DNA of 64,000 nucleotides, taken from NCBI RefSeq assembly GCF_028640845.1, contig NC_080541.1:158232502-158296501 (forward strand), given 5' to 3'. Made by a program: the position numbers and the translations under genes. Under the pieces are notes generated by a model. It saw only the letters and a list, made by a program, of their open reading frames with translations. It did not search any database and was not told the origin of the DNA. Positions 11,393 through 22,670 of the stretch are shown piece by piece (the stretch's first letter is position 1; every line of letters starts with the position of its first letter). This DNA comes from Ahaetulla prasina (taxonomy: Eukaryota; Chordata; Lepidosauria; Squamata; Colubridae).

Positions 11393-11972
11393 TGTGAAAA
11401 GCTACCCCTGTCCTAGAAGAAGGAAATATTTTTAGGAAATATTAAAAAGGCAGAATATTATATTTCCCTAAAGGGAGAAATATGCTCTTGGAGACAGAAA
11501 GCAGTCCTCACCTTTCTTAATAGCCCACGGCAGATGTCAGCAATTAAGAGATAAAGAGATAGATAGCTCAATTCATAAGCAAATACCCTTGCCCAAGATT
11601 CAACACAGGAAAAAACCATTAAGCCATAATAGGAATTGCCCAACACCCTTTCAGAACACAAACTTCTTCATTACATCATCTCAGAGTCCAAACTTCAACC
11701 AAACTTAGCTCAGACAACCTATAGAGACAGCTACATGGCCCCATGGGAGTCTGACAACAGAATACAGGTCCTTGCACAGGAACAGGAACAGGAAGCTGAA
11801 ACACAGAGACCAGAGAGGGTATAAAGGCCACCCACTCTCAACTCCATGTAGTCACTTACTCAGAACCCACCTGGTTCTGCTTCATCATTAAACCATCTTT
11901 CCAATCAGCCTCCATGTTTCCAGTGTCTTTCACCTGGCTTGGAACTGAACCAGATGGATATTTCTTCCAACA
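11393..11972 (+). mobile_element. Candidate solo LTR, 580 bp
   Basis: The block starts TGTG and ends AACA, with a 4-bp flanking repeat CCAT (11389-11392 and 11973-11976). It has TATAAAG at 11820-11826 and an ATTAAA poly-A signal about 65 bp further, then roughly 80 bp to the end, which fits a U3-R-U5 order. No internal region or second LTR is present. The short duplication could be chance, so the boundaries are tentative. Confidence 0.45.
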
Positions 11973-11976
11973 CCAT

Positions 11977-13160
11977 CAATCGTCATAGTCATATGATTCA
12001 ATATAAATAGGAGACCTGGATATTGATCTACACTATTTCTTCACGTTCTACCACTAGGGCTTTACATTCTTTTTATTAGATGCCCATCAATCAATAAATT
12101 AGTGGCCTGCTTCATTATTTCTAGAACCACAGAAACCTCATTCATCACTTCCTTCTCTTTTCCCCAGTTTTTATTCTGTCAGCAAAATTCTACAGAATGC
12201 AATAAAAATAAAATATACTGATTAAAACAAGCACATACCTATTTAAAAAATTAAATACTTAGCCTGTTAGCTCTACCAACATTTCCTGATATTTCTTTTT
12301 TTTTTTCCTAGAGCACTGGAGTCCTTTTCTCCAGCTTTTCAATTACTTTGTATGCAGCCAAAGCTCAAATTAGAAATAGGGGGGAAAAATCACTTGGCTC
12401 AGTTAATTCTTATAACAGTCTGACAGATGTAGATTCTTTATATAAGGTTCATAATGCTTATTGTTCTTCTTGTAATTCCAGTTGGCAGCTCATTATTTAC
12501 CACATGATGTTGCTGCTGAAAGAGAGCAGTTCACTCTGTTTTCAGAATTAGACATAGTTGGTCAAGTGTTTCTATATTGTTAGGCAAAATCCAGCCTACA
12601 TTAAGTGGCAATTGCTATACTAGAATATATCCTGAAATAGAACTAAATGCTTGGAGGTAAATTGGAAAACAATTGCTGTTCTTGCATAGAATGCATTCAT
12701 AGTAGAATGAATATGAGCTTTCTTGAGTGGCAAGATACTCACCCTTATCCTCACATGTTCTTTGAAACACAAATCACACTAATTTCATTTAAAATTGTAG
12801 CAGAACCTTGGAAGAAAGTTTTACAAAGCTAAACTATTTTTTAAAAATGTTAAAAGTTCTAGTTCTTTCTTGTTTGGGACTAAAGAAGAAATTCTTAACC
12901 CAAATAATGTGTCTCCATAGTAGTAGGTTTGCAGGAATAGGTTGTTTGGTGGCCAATTTTTCTGCATAAGAGCGGTTGGGTGTATTTGAAGCTGAAAGAA
13001 GTCATCAAATTTTCCCACAATGTCCTTGAATGAAACTACTTCAAGTATATGTTGGGAAATTAAAAACAATGAAGGTTTTCTGCATCTAGATCATCCATAT
13101 AACACCAGTTTTGGATCACCTGCATCAGAGCTTTTTAACAGCACTCGTACAGGTATCTGT
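11977..13160. other. Intron 5 sequence, nothing recognised
   Basis: AT-rich, no supported gene or repeat. Small open frames at 12348-12551 and 12647-12832 have no recognisable features. Confidence 0.4.
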
Positions 13161-13164
13161 CTAT

Positions 13165-13245
13165 GGAGATTCTTAGTCATCCAGGTCATGATTGTCCCAG
13201 AGGTGCTTTTTCAAGAGGCAACTGGACTTTCTGAAGGATGGCAGA
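13165..13245 (+). repeat. Fragment related to the foldback repeat at 49.85 kb
   Basis: The sequence 'ggagattcttagtcatccagg' through 'tgctttttcaagaggcaact' matches both arms of the inverted repeat at 49852-50226. Only one arm is present. Confidence 0.6.
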
Positions 13246-13267
13246 GAATAAGAAGGCCTTGAGGAAC

Positions 13268-13325
13268 GTTGTCCATGGGGTCATGATGGGTCGGATACGA
13301 CTTCGCCACCAACAAAAACAATATC
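13268..13325 (+). mobile_element. RTE/Bov-B-like 3' tail
   Basis: The order 'catggggtcatgatgggtcgg', 'atacgacttcgccaccaac', then an AAC-rich tail resembles the 3' end shared by Bov-B LINEs and the SINEs they mobilise in squamates. It is too short to tell the LINE from the SINE. Confidence 0.45.
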
Positions 13326-13414
13326 AGGTATGACCAATTTAACTACTGCCTTGCTTAATAACAGAAATTCTGGCCCCAGTAGTGAACATAAGTCAAGGAC
13401 TACCTATATTAAGG

Positions 13415-14125
13415 AATTATAAACCAGCTACAGGTACCGGAACAGACTTGTAAGTGGATCACAAGCTTCCTAACAAACAGGAAGCAGCAGGTGAAGCTAA
13501 GCAAGATCACATCAAATACCTGTACAATTAGCACAGGGGCCCTCCAAGGCTGTGTGCTCTCCCCACTTCTCTCTGTATACCAATGACTGCATCTCCAACG
13601 ATCCATCTGTCAAGCTACTGAAGTTCGCAGATGACACAACAGTGATTGGTCTCATTCGAGACAATGACGAATCTGCATATAGACGAGAGGTCGAACGACT
13701 AGCCTTGTGGTGCAACCAAAACAATCTGGAACTGAACACGCTCAAAACCGTAGAAATGGTGGTAGACTTTAGGAGAAACCCTTCCATACTTCCACCTCTC
13801 ACAATACTAGACAACACAGTATCAACAGTAGAAACCTTTAAATTTCTAGGTTCTATCATATCGCAAGATCTAAAATGGGCAGTTAACATCAAAAACATCA
13901 TCAAAAAAGGACATGTAAGCTCAAACTGCCCAAGGAGCAGCTGATTCAGTTCTACAGAAGAATTATTGAGTCTGTCATTTGCACCTCTATAACTGTCTGG
14001 TTCGGTTCTGCAACCCAACAAGAAAGACACACACTTCAGAGGATAATTAGAACTGCAGAAAAAATAATTACTACCAACCTGCCTTCCATTGAGGACCTGT
14101 ATATTGCACGAATCAAGAAGAGGGC
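13415..14125 (+). mobile_element. AATAG-tailed LINE, piece 1 of 3
   Basis: Encodes the second half of the reverse transcriptase in pieces: G-A-L-Q-G-C-V-L-S-P-L, then the F-A-D-D catalytic motif near 13625-13640, then W-C-N-Q-N-N-L-E-L-N and F-K-F-L-G-S-I-I-S. The frame is broken near 13910, with a deletion relative to the copy at 25.4-26.1 kb. It stops at AGGGC (14121-14125), the target site of the Gypsy element, and resumes at 19867. Confidence 0.85.
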
Positions 14126-14303
14126 TGTAATGTATCTTTAAAAGTTTTGGCGGGAAAATAGCACGTTGCTGATTGGTTGAAGCCCCCGGTTAAACTGTAT
14201 ATAAGGAGAGGTTTTTCCCAGCACTGGCTGCTGGGTTCACCATATAGTAAAGAGCTGTTGTCACTATCCTGGTCTCCTGCCTCGTTATTGCCCGAATCTA
14301 ACA
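14126..14303 (+). repeat. Gypsy-1 5' LTR
   Basis: 178 bp, TGTAATG..CTAACA. It contains an inverted CCAAT box (ATTGG, 14172-14176) and a TATA box TATATAAG at 14198-14205. The only difference I see from the 3' LTR is CCCCCGG here versus CCCCTGG there. Confidence 0.97.
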
Positions 14304-14304
14304 C

Positions 14305-14326
14305 TGGCGACGAAGGTGGGATTTCG
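14305..14326 (+). promoter_or_regulatory. Gypsy-1 primer-binding site, tRNA-Ser type
   Basis: One base after the LTR lies TGGCGACGAAGGTGGGATTT. It matches the complement of the 3' end of vertebrate tRNA-Ser(GCU), as I remember it, with two mismatches in the first 18 bases. The second Gypsy in the window (50477) starts with the same TGGCGACGA. Confidence 0.75.
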
Positions 14327-14402
14327 AGGCTAAGAGCGCCAGGAAAACAGCTGAACTCACCAGGAAGACGCGAACCCAGCAAAACAAGGGCGGAAAGCAG
14401 CG

Positions 14403-16469
14403 ATGTCCGGCTACACACCGCCAGCGCCATTCGACCCAGCCAAAGAGAAATGGGGGTCATACATGGCTCGCTTCGAATGTTTCCTCGAAGCAAACGAACT
14501 GCAAGGGGTTTCCGACAACCGGAAACGAGCCTATTTTCTGAGCCACTGCGGTCCAGAAGTCTTCGACACCGCAGAATCCCTGGCTGAGCCAACGCCGGTA
14601 CAGTCGGTACCGTGGCAAACTCTACAAACTCTGCTGAAAGCGCATTTCGCACCGATGCCATCCAAGTATGTGCAACGGTTTGAATTCGGAGAGCGCAGAC
14701 AGCAAGAAGGCGAGTCCATTAGTGCATATATGGCCACCCCAAGAAAAGCCTCAAAACATTGTGAATATCGAGACTTAGACGAGGCATTACTGGAGCAACT
14801 CATCCGAGGGGTCAGGGACATCCGTTTGCGGAGGCGACTGCTGGCTAAAAGCAACCTAACGCTGGCAAACGCCCTGGACGAAGCCAGGGCTCACGAGATG
14901 TCCACCCAAGCGGCAGAGACCTTACAGAAGCAGGTCACACCAACGGCTGGTGCGAAATCAACCCCGGTCCACAGTGAAGAGGTCCAGGCCGAATCGGAGG
15001 GGGAGGACGAGGAAGGAGTCTTCCACACCGGGAGGCCGGAGAAAGACGACCGGGGCGACTGCGCGAGTTGCGGAGGGCAACACCAACGACAACAATGCAG
15101 ATTTAAAGATGCAACATGTCGGCGATGCGAAAGGAAGGGGCACCTAGCACAGGTCTGTCGAGCTCCCCAACCTTCCCGCCAAAAATTCAAACCAGCCAAT
15201 CAGAGCGCGGGAACGACGAAGCGGCCCATGAGTGGTCAGTTTAAAAAAGGCGCGAAACTTAACCAAACGATCGTGAGAGTGGGTCACGCATCAACTCGCC
15301 TAGAAAAGAAAATCTTCACAAAAGCGAAGATTGAGGGGGTGCCATGCCGACTGGAGGTGGACACCGGCTCATCGATCACGATCATGTCCTGGGACAACCT
15401 CGTGAGAGCCTTACCCGCCATCGCAAAGCGCAAGCTGCAACCACAAAGACTAAAAGTACAGGACTACCAGGGGAATCGCATCCCTGTTCGAGGGGTAACG
15501 TCCGTCCACGTCGAATATGGACACTACAAGAAAACTCTGCCCATCACCATCGTCGATGGGACCCTGCCGAGCTTGTTGGGACTGGACTGGTTCCGAGCAT
15601 TGGGCATGGGAGTGACCGGAATCTTCAGAAACGAAGTCGACCTCAAAGACGCACTCACGAAGGAGTTTGGGGACGTTTTCAAAGACTGCCTGGGCAAGTA
15701 CAAGGGGACCCCTATATCCTTTAACTTAGACCCCCAAGTTGCCCCTATCCGCCTAAAGGCTAGGAGGGTCCCGTTCGCCCTTAAGCCCAGGATTGACCGG
15801 GAACTGGACAAGCTAGTTAACCAGGGAATTCTAGTGCCAGTTGATCATGCTAAGTGGGAGACCCCTATAGTCACCCCAGTCAAACCGGACGGATCGGTCC
15901 GGATTTGCGCTGACTACAAGGCAACGCTTAACAAAGCGTTGCAAAAGAGTGCTTACCCCGTTCCGGTGGTACAGCACTTACTGCACTCAATGGGGCAAGG
16001 GCAAGTTTTTGCCAAGCTAAACCTGGCCCAAGCCTATCAACAGCTGCCCGTAGACAGCAGCACAGCCGAAGCGCAGACAATTGTGACTCACAAAGGGGCT
16101 TTTAAGTGTACCCGATTACAGTTTGGGGTTAGTGTGGCTCCAGGGTTATTTCAGAACCTGATGGAGCGGCTATTGCAGGGCTTGCCAGGGGTGGTACCAT
16201 ACTTTGACGATGTACTGGTATCCGCTGAAAACCTAGAGGAATTAGGGGCAAGGCTGCGAAAAGTTTTGGGCATTTTCCGGTCTGCCGGTCTCACGGTTAA
16301 ACTAAACAAATGCCAGATCGGGGTTGAGTCTGTGGAATTCCTGGGCTACCGGATAGACAGGGAAGGGATTCACCCCACTGAAAGCAAGGTACGGGCCATC
16401 AGGAAGGCCCCGGTGCCCAAGAACAAAACGGAGTTGCAGGCATTCTTGGGTCTGGTCAACTTCTATGCA
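14403..16469 (+). pseudogene. Gypsy-1 gag-pol, 5' part (gag, protease, RT)
   Basis: Open from the ATG at 14403 to the L2 junction, 689 codons. Gag is about residues 1-260, with zinc knuckles CX2CX3HX4C from C220 and CX2CX4HX4C from C239. The aspartic protease motif D-T-G-S-S is at 320-324, followed by L-L-G-L-D-W. RT follows, with catalytic Y-F-D-D at 600-603. The motif A catalytic aspartate is replaced: F-A-K-L-N-L instead of L-D-L, codon AAC at 16020-16022 (residue 540). The second Gypsy in the window keeps D here. Gag and pol share one frame without a frameshift. The frame runs 31 codons on into L2 sequence before a stop. Confidence 0.95.
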
Positions 16470-16470
16470 G

Positions 16471-17650
16471 AGGTCGGCTCCGAGGCGCCTCACTTGTGGG
16501 GTGCCGCAGGGGTCGATTCTCTCGCCCCTTTTGTTCAACATCTATATGAAGCCGCTGGGTGAGATCATCAGTGGCTTCGGTGTGAGGTACCAGCTGTACG
16601 CTGATGACACCCAGCTGTACTTTTCCACACCGGGCCACCCCAATGAAGCTATTGAAGTGCTGTCCCGGTGTCTGGAAGCCGTACGGGTCTGGATGGGGAG
16701 AAACAGGCTCAAGCTCAATCCCTCCAAGACAGAGTGGCTGTGGATGCCGGCATCCCGGTACAGTCAGCTGCAACCGCGGCTGACTGTTGGGGGCGAGTCA
16801 TTGGCCCCGACGGAGAGGGTGCGTAACTTGGGCGTCCTCCTGGATGAACGGCTGTCCTTTGAAGATCATTTGGCGGCCGTCTCCAGGAGAGCTTTTTACC
16901 AGGTTCGCCTGGTACGCCAGTTGCGCCCCTTTCTGGACCGGGATGCCCTATGCACGGTCACTCACGCCCTCGTGACGTCTCGCCTGGATTACTGCAATGC
17001 TCTCTACATGGGGCTCCCCTTGAAGGGCATCCGGAGACTGCAGTTAGTCCAGAATGCGGCTGCGCGGGTGATAGAAGGAGCCCCTCGTGGCTCCCGGGTG
17101 ACACCTATCCTCGCAGACTGCACTGGCTACCTGTGGCCTTCGGGTGCGCTTCAAGGTGTTGGTGACCACCTTTAAAGCGCTCCATGGCATAGGGCCGGGC
17201 TATTTACGGGACCGCCTTCTGCTACGAATACCTCTCACCGACCCGTGCGCTCTCACAGAGAGGGACTCCTCAGGGTGCCGTCAGCTAGGCAGTGCCGTCT
17301 GGCGGCACCCAGGGGGAGGGCCTTCTCTGTGGGGCTCCGCCTCTGGAACGAGCTCCCCAGGACTTCGCCAACTCTCGGACCTTAGAACCTTCCGTCGTGA
17401 GCTTAAAACACACTTATTTAGGTGCGCAGGACTGGACTAGGTTTTTTAGATTTTTAAATTTTTGAAATTTTAAATTTTATATTGATTTTAATTGGTTTTG
17501 GTAATCAGGCTGGTTAGAATAAGTTTTTTATTTGTGTTTTAATCTGTATTTATATGTCCTTTTTATATGCCTGTTAACCGCCCTGAGTCCCTCGGGAGAT
17601 AGGGCGGTATACAAATGTGATCAATAAATAAATAAATAAATAAATAAATA
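16471..17650 (+). mobile_element. L2-clade LINE nested in Gypsy-1 pol
   Basis: 5'-truncated L2 copy of about 1180 bp. It encodes [12 protein letters not shown], then Y-A-D-D-T-Q-L-Y (catalytic motif), then [12 protein letters not shown] and V-Q-N-A-A-A-R-V-I. One small frameshift near 17135 separates the last part (T-F-K-A-L-H-G-I-G-P-G-Y-L). The 3' UTR ends with 'ccgccctgagtccctcggg..agggcggtata' and (AAAT)n. At most 1-2 bp are duplicated at the junction (G/AG). It sits inside an element with nearly identical LTRs, so it is younger still. Confidence 0.95.
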
Positions 17651-19636
17651 GTATTCTTAAGGAATAAGGCAACAGTAGCCGAGCCGCTGCATAAATTACT
17701 AGCAAAGACGGCTGCATGGTCTTGGGGAAAGGCGGAAGCTAGGGCATTCGAAGGGGTAAAAAATCTCCTAACGAGTGATAGCCTCCTTATCCAGTATAAT
17801 GGCACACTCCCTTTAGTATTAAGCTGCGATGCATCTCCCTACGGGGTGGGGGCTGTGCTCAGCCACAGGTTACCTAATGGCACAGAAGCCCCCATTGCAT
17901 ACTACTCCCGAACCATGTCACCAACTGAAAGGAATTATAGCCAGCTTGATAAGGAAGCCTTGGCTATAGTCGCAGGGGTAAAAAAATTTCATGAGTATGT
18001 ATTTGGTCGTGATTTTGAAATCATCACGGACCATAGACCTTTGCTAGGTCTGCTGGCAGGCGACCGCCCAACGCCTGTGGCACTTTCGCCAAGACTGACC
18101 CGATGGACTATCTTCCTGGCAGCCTATTCTTACAAATTGCTACACCGGCCAGGAAAGGATTTGGGGCACGCAGACGCACTAAGCAGATGCCCGTTACCAG
18201 AGACTATTGAAGACCCCACTCCAGGAATACCAGTTCTGCTAATTGACTCTTTGGACTCTGGCCCAGTCACATCCAAAGAGGTGGCTCGGGCTTCGTATAA
18301 GGACATTACAATACGAACTGTACTTGGTTGGGTACAAAGAGGGTGGCCCGCTGCGCCGGGCGAACGTTTTAAAGAGTTTGTAAAGAAACGAGGGGAACTT
18401 TCGGCTCAAGGGGGGTGCCTGCTATGGGGGGATCGAGTGGTGATCCCAGAGAAATTGAGGAAAAGGGTGTTAGATCTCCTTCACGAAGGTCACCCCGGGA
18501 TCGTGAGGATGAAGGGTCTAGCAAGAAGCTATGTGTGGTGGCCCTTAATGGACTCGGAAATTGCTGAGAGGGTAGGGAAATGCCAGGCCTGCCAGGAGTC
18601 TAGACCGCTACCCCCAACGGCCCCGGTTCGGGAATGGGAGAGACCCCAAGGGCCCTGGTCTAGGATCCACATCGATTTTGCCGGCCCCTTCCACGGCCAA
18701 ACCTTTCTGGTGGTAGTCGATGCCTACTCCAAATGGCTGGAAATCATTCTCATGAGATCCATGACAGCCGAGGCAGTGATCTCAGTCCTACGGCACCTAT
18801 TTGTAACCCATGGGTTGCCTGACACGTTAGTATCCGATAACGGCCCGCAATTCACGGCAACCCAGTTTGAGGGGTACTTGGCAGAAGAGGGCATCCGACA
18901 TGTCCTCTCGGCGCCTTTCCACCCTGCGACGAATGGCCTTGCAGAACGTTCCGTCCGGAGCGCAAAAGAGGCATTGTCCAGACTCAAGCCAGGCGACTGG
19001 CAAACAAAAATCGATACCTTCCTGGCCGTCCAACACAGAACCCCCTGTGTCACAACTGGCAGAAGCCCAGCAGAGTTATTAATGGGTCGGAAACTCAGGT
19101 GCCCACTAGACCGTTTAAACCCAAACTACACACCAGACGGGTACAAGGGGGGACTCGAAAAAACAAGAGGAATGGCAATAGGCGACCGAGTGTGGGCACA
19201 CAACTATAGCGAAGGCCCGACCTGGTTAGCAGGAAAAATCCTAGAAATAACAGGTCCCAAGTCATATTTAGTGGAGATAAAGGATGGCCGGGTATGGAAG
19301 CGCCACATAGACCAAATAAGAAAACGCATAACCGAACAACCCGAATTAGACGAAACAGGCCCTGACTATACAATGTTTGAATCCGCAGCTGACTCAAACC
19401 CGGGGCAAACGCGGGACTTATCTGACTTCCAGGAGGTCCAGCGACGCCAACAGGTTCCGTCAGAAAACAGCAGGGATGACTCTGCAAATAATCCAGGGCC
19501 GGATGGCCTAGAGGAGGAGCTGAGAGGAACAGACAGTCCCTCCGGTCAGCTCGACTCACTCCCAGAGAATGAATTGCGCAGGTCCGAAAGAGTCAGGAGA
19601 CGCCCAGTCTACTTGCGTGATTACGTTGAAAAATAA
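17651..19636 (+). pseudogene. Gypsy-1 pol, 3' part (RNase H, integrase)
   Basis: Continues the pol frame after the L2 insertion, open for 661 codons to the TAA at 19634-19636. The first ATG in frame is at 17846, but the protein context runs from 17651. RNase H begins around S-C-D-A-S-P-Y-G-V-G and includes T-D-H-R-P-L. The integrase zinc finger is H-X3-H-X29-C-X2-C (H-E-G-H .. C-Q-A-C). The catalytic triad is D (18674-18676), D (18836-18838) and E (18944-18946), giving D-X53-D-X35-E. A GPY/F-like module and a charged tail end the protein. No stops or shifts in this half. Confidence 0.95.
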
Positions 19637-19675
19637 TATGTAAATTTTTATGTAAATAGTGGTAAAGTGTTTTCT

Positions 19676-19688
19676 GGGAGGGAAGGAG
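19676..19688 (+). promoter_or_regulatory. Gypsy-1 polypurine tract
   Basis: GGGAGGGAAGGAG directly abuts the 3' LTR, the expected plus-strand primer position. Confidence 0.9.
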
Positions 19689-19866
19689 TGTAATGTATCT
19701 TTAAAAGTTTTGGCGGGAAAATAGCACGTTGCTGATTGGTTGAAGCCCCTGGTTAAACTGTATATAAGGAGAGGTTTTTCCCAGCACTGGCTGCTGGGTT
19801 CACCATATAGTAAAGAGCTGTTGTCACTATCCTGGTCTCCTGCCTCGTTATTGCCCGAATCTAACA
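19689..19866 (+). repeat. Gypsy-1 3' LTR
   Basis: 178 bp, same length and termini as the 5' LTR. The AGGGC duplication follows at 19867-19871. Confidence 0.97.
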
Positions 19867-20239
19867 AGGGCTGTGAAAATATTTACATCCAGGACATAAA
19901 CTGTTTCAACTCCTACCCTCAAAACGATGCTATAGAGCACTGCACACCAGAACAACTAGACACAAGAACAGTTTTTTCCCCAAAGGCCATCACTCTGCTA
20001 AACAATTAATTCTCTCAACACTGTCAAACTATTTACTAAATCTGCACTACTATTAATTTTCTCATCGTTCCCATCACCAATCTCTTTCCACTTATGACTG
20101 TATGACTGTAACTTTGTTGCTGGCATGATTTATATTGATATATTGACCATCATTTGTGTTGTAAATGTTGTACCTTGATGAACGTATCTTTTCTTTTATG
20201 TACACTGAGAGCATATGCACCAAGACAAATTCCTTGTGT
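19867..20239 (+). mobile_element. AATAG-tailed LINE, piece 2 of 3
   Basis: Resumes the LINE after Gypsy-1 with 'agggctgtgaaaatattt', then the last coding segment (H-T-R-T-T-R-H-K-N) and the 3' UTR as far as 'ccttgtgt'. It lacks a short block present in the copy at 7.8 kb. It is interrupted by a CR1 at about 20240. Confidence 0.85.
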
Positions 20240-22057
20240 ATTCCTTTACTTTTTGACAAAAGTAAAAAATAACAAAAAAAGCTTCTTCCAACATGTTAAA
20301 AACAAGAAAAAAGTCAAGGAAACAATTGGCCCATTGCTGGGAGAAAGTGGCAAGAAGATGACAAGCAACAGGGAGAAAGCAGATCTACTTAACTCATATT
20401 TTGCATCTGTCTTTACACAAAAGGAAAAAACAATCCAACCTATCAAAAACAGCACTACAAAAAACAGTTAGAAACACAAGTTAAAGTAGGGAAGAAAATG
20501 GTAAGTGAACACCTGTCTACCCTAGACGAGTTCAAATCACCAGGACCGGATGGATTACACCCCAAGGTTCTGAAGGAACTGGCAGACATGATTTCAGAAC
20601 CACTGAACTATATCTTTCAAAGATCCTGGAGCACAGGGGAGCTGCCAGAGGACTGGAAAAGAGCTGATGTAGTTCCCATCTTCAAAAAAGGAAAAAAAAC
20701 AGATCCAGGAAACTACAGACCTATCAGCCTGACCTCAATACCAGGGAAGATTCTGGAAAAGATAATCAAGCAACGAATCACCAAACACCTAGAAGCAAAC
20801 AAAGTAATAACCAAAAGCCAACATGGGTTTGTCAAAAACAGATCATGCCAGACTAATCTTATCGCACTCTTTGACAAAATGACAAAATTAGTAGACCAGA
20901 GGAATGCTGTTGATATAATTTACTTGGACTTCAGTAAAGCATTTGATAAAGTAGACCATAACCTACTACTAGATAAAATAGAAAAATGTGGATTAGACAG
21001 CACCACCACCAGATGGATTCATAACTGGCTGACCAACCACACTCAACGTGTAGTCCTCAACGGAACTACATCCACATGGAGGGAAGTATGCAGTGGAGTA
21101 CCCCAAGGCTCTGTTTTAGGCCCAGTACTCTTCAACATCTTCATCAATGACTTGGACAAGGGATAGATGGGGAACTCATCAAATTTGCAGATGACACCAA
21201 GCTGGCAGGAATAGCCAACACTCCAGAAGATAGGCTCAAGTTACAGAAAGATCTTGACAGACTTGAACATTGGGTGCTATCTAACAAAATGAAATTCAAC
21301 AGTGAAAAAAGTAAGGTTCTACATTTAGGCCAAAAAAACAAAATGCACCGGTACCGTATATGTGGTACCTTGCTCAATAGTAGTACCTGTGAGAGGGATC
21401 TTGGAGTCCTAGTGGATAACCATTTAGATATGAGCCAGCAGTGTGCAGCAGCTGCTAAAAAAGCCAACACAGTTCTGGGCTGCATAAACAGAGGGATAGA
21501 ATCAAGATCACGTGAAGTGTTAGTACCACTTTATAATGCCTTGGTAAGGCCACACTTGGAATATTGCATCCAGTTTTGGTCGCCACGATGTAAAAAAGAT
21601 GTTGAGACTCTAGAAAGAGTGCAGAGAAGAGCAACAAAGATGATTAGGGACTGGAGGCTAAAACATATGAAGAACGGTTGCAGGAACTGGGTATGTCTAG
21701 TTTAATAAAAAGAAGGACTAGGGGAGACATGATAGCTGTGTTCCAATATCTCAGGGGTTGTCACAAAGAAGAGGGAGTCGGGCTGTTCTCCAAAGCACCT
21801 GAGGGTAGAACAAGAAGCAATGGGTGGAAACTGATCAAAGAAAGAAGCAACTTAGAACTAAGGAGAAATTTCCTGACAGTTAGAACAATTAATAAGTGGA
21901 ACGACTTGCCTGCAGAAGTTGTGAATGCTCCAACACTGGAAATTTTTAAGAAAATGTTGGATAACCATCTGACTGAGATGGTGTAGGGTTTCCTGCCTGG
22001 GCAGGGGGTTGGACTAGATGGCCTCCAAGGTCCCTTCCAACTCTATTCTTATGTTAT
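20240..22057 (+). mobile_element. CR1 LINE inserted into the AATAG-tailed LINE
   Basis: 5'-truncated CR1 of about 1.8 kb. ORF2 pieces: 20498-21166 (motifs [29 protein letters not shown]), a 1-bp loss near 21160, then F-A-D-D-T-K-L, H-L-D-M-S-Q-Q-C and R-P-H-L-E-Y-C, and a second shift near 21655 before the C terminus, which ends with TAG at 21984-21986. The 3' UTR carries 'ggttggactagatggcctcc', the CR1 hallmark. The junction duplicates about 3-5 bp (GTGT) of the host LINE. Confidence 0.95.
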
Positions 22058-22160
22058 GTGTGTCCAATCACACTTGGCCAATAAAAAATTCTATTCTATT
22101 CTATTCTATTCTATTCTATTCTATTCTATTCTATTCTATTTTATTCTATTATATTCTATA
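22058..22160 (+). mobile_element. AATAG-tailed LINE, piece 3 of 3, with (ATTCT)n
   Basis: The host LINE resumes with 'tgtgtccaatcacacttggc' and AATAAAAA, followed by ATTCT repeats at about 22088-22160, the last few degenerate (ATTTT, ATTAT). Confidence 0.9.
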
Positions 22161-22670
22161 GGACTAAATTACAGTATAGTATCACCTATTGTTTAGACAG
22201 GCAACAAAGTTTATATTGTTCTGCTGAAATTTTAATTACATTTAATGACGCTTTCTGATTCCCTTGAATATAAGTTTTATCTTTTTAAAGTGTATGCTGT
22301 GATTTGTTTTACTTCACTGATACTTTTTTCCTGAATTTTTATTATGTTTGTTTGTTATTTAATTTATCTAGTAAGTAATAGCAACAAAGTTTTTATGTAA
22401 TAGTCAACATTCATTTGAACAAATTTTGGATAACTTTGATGGTTGCCTGTTAGGTGGAAGTTGTAGCACCATGAAAGTGACCAAAGAAAACAGTAAAACC
22501 AGACATTATCCCAAGGAGATCACCATAATGTTTACACGCTACACTGTTTATGTATTTGTATACATCTTGTGATATTCACTGTAAATTCTCTATATGCCTT
22601 TCCAGCAGTAATACTTTAATGCTGTGAAAAGAATTGTGTCATTACTGTATATTATAGTGTTAGAATTATT
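22161..22670. other. Intron 5 sequence, nothing recognised
   Basis: No gene or repeat family identified. Confidence 0.4.

Larger units (their letters stand above)
14126..19866 (+). mobile_element. Mag-like Ty3/Gypsy retrotransposon (Gypsy-1), interrupted by an L2
   Basis: Complete outline: TG..CA LTRs of 178 bp at both ends, a primer-binding site, one gag-pol frame, a polypurine tract and a 5-bp target duplication AGGGC (14121-14125, 19867-19871). Order is gag with two zinc knuckles, protease, reverse transcriptase, RNase H, integrase and a GPY/F-like tail ending in R-H-I-D-Q-I-R-K-R. Two CCHC knuckles, short LTRs and a tRNA-Ser-type primer site fit the Mag clade. The LTRs differ at one position by eye, so insertion is recent. 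An L2 copy (16471-17650) splits pol. With the L2 removed and one G shared at the junction, the frame is continuous. Confidence 0.95.

Noticed and set aside
14113..14661. Long minus-strand frames inside the Gypsy elements (also 18724-19559 and 52335-53012)
   Set aside because: Shadows of the plus-strand gag-pol coding sequence.
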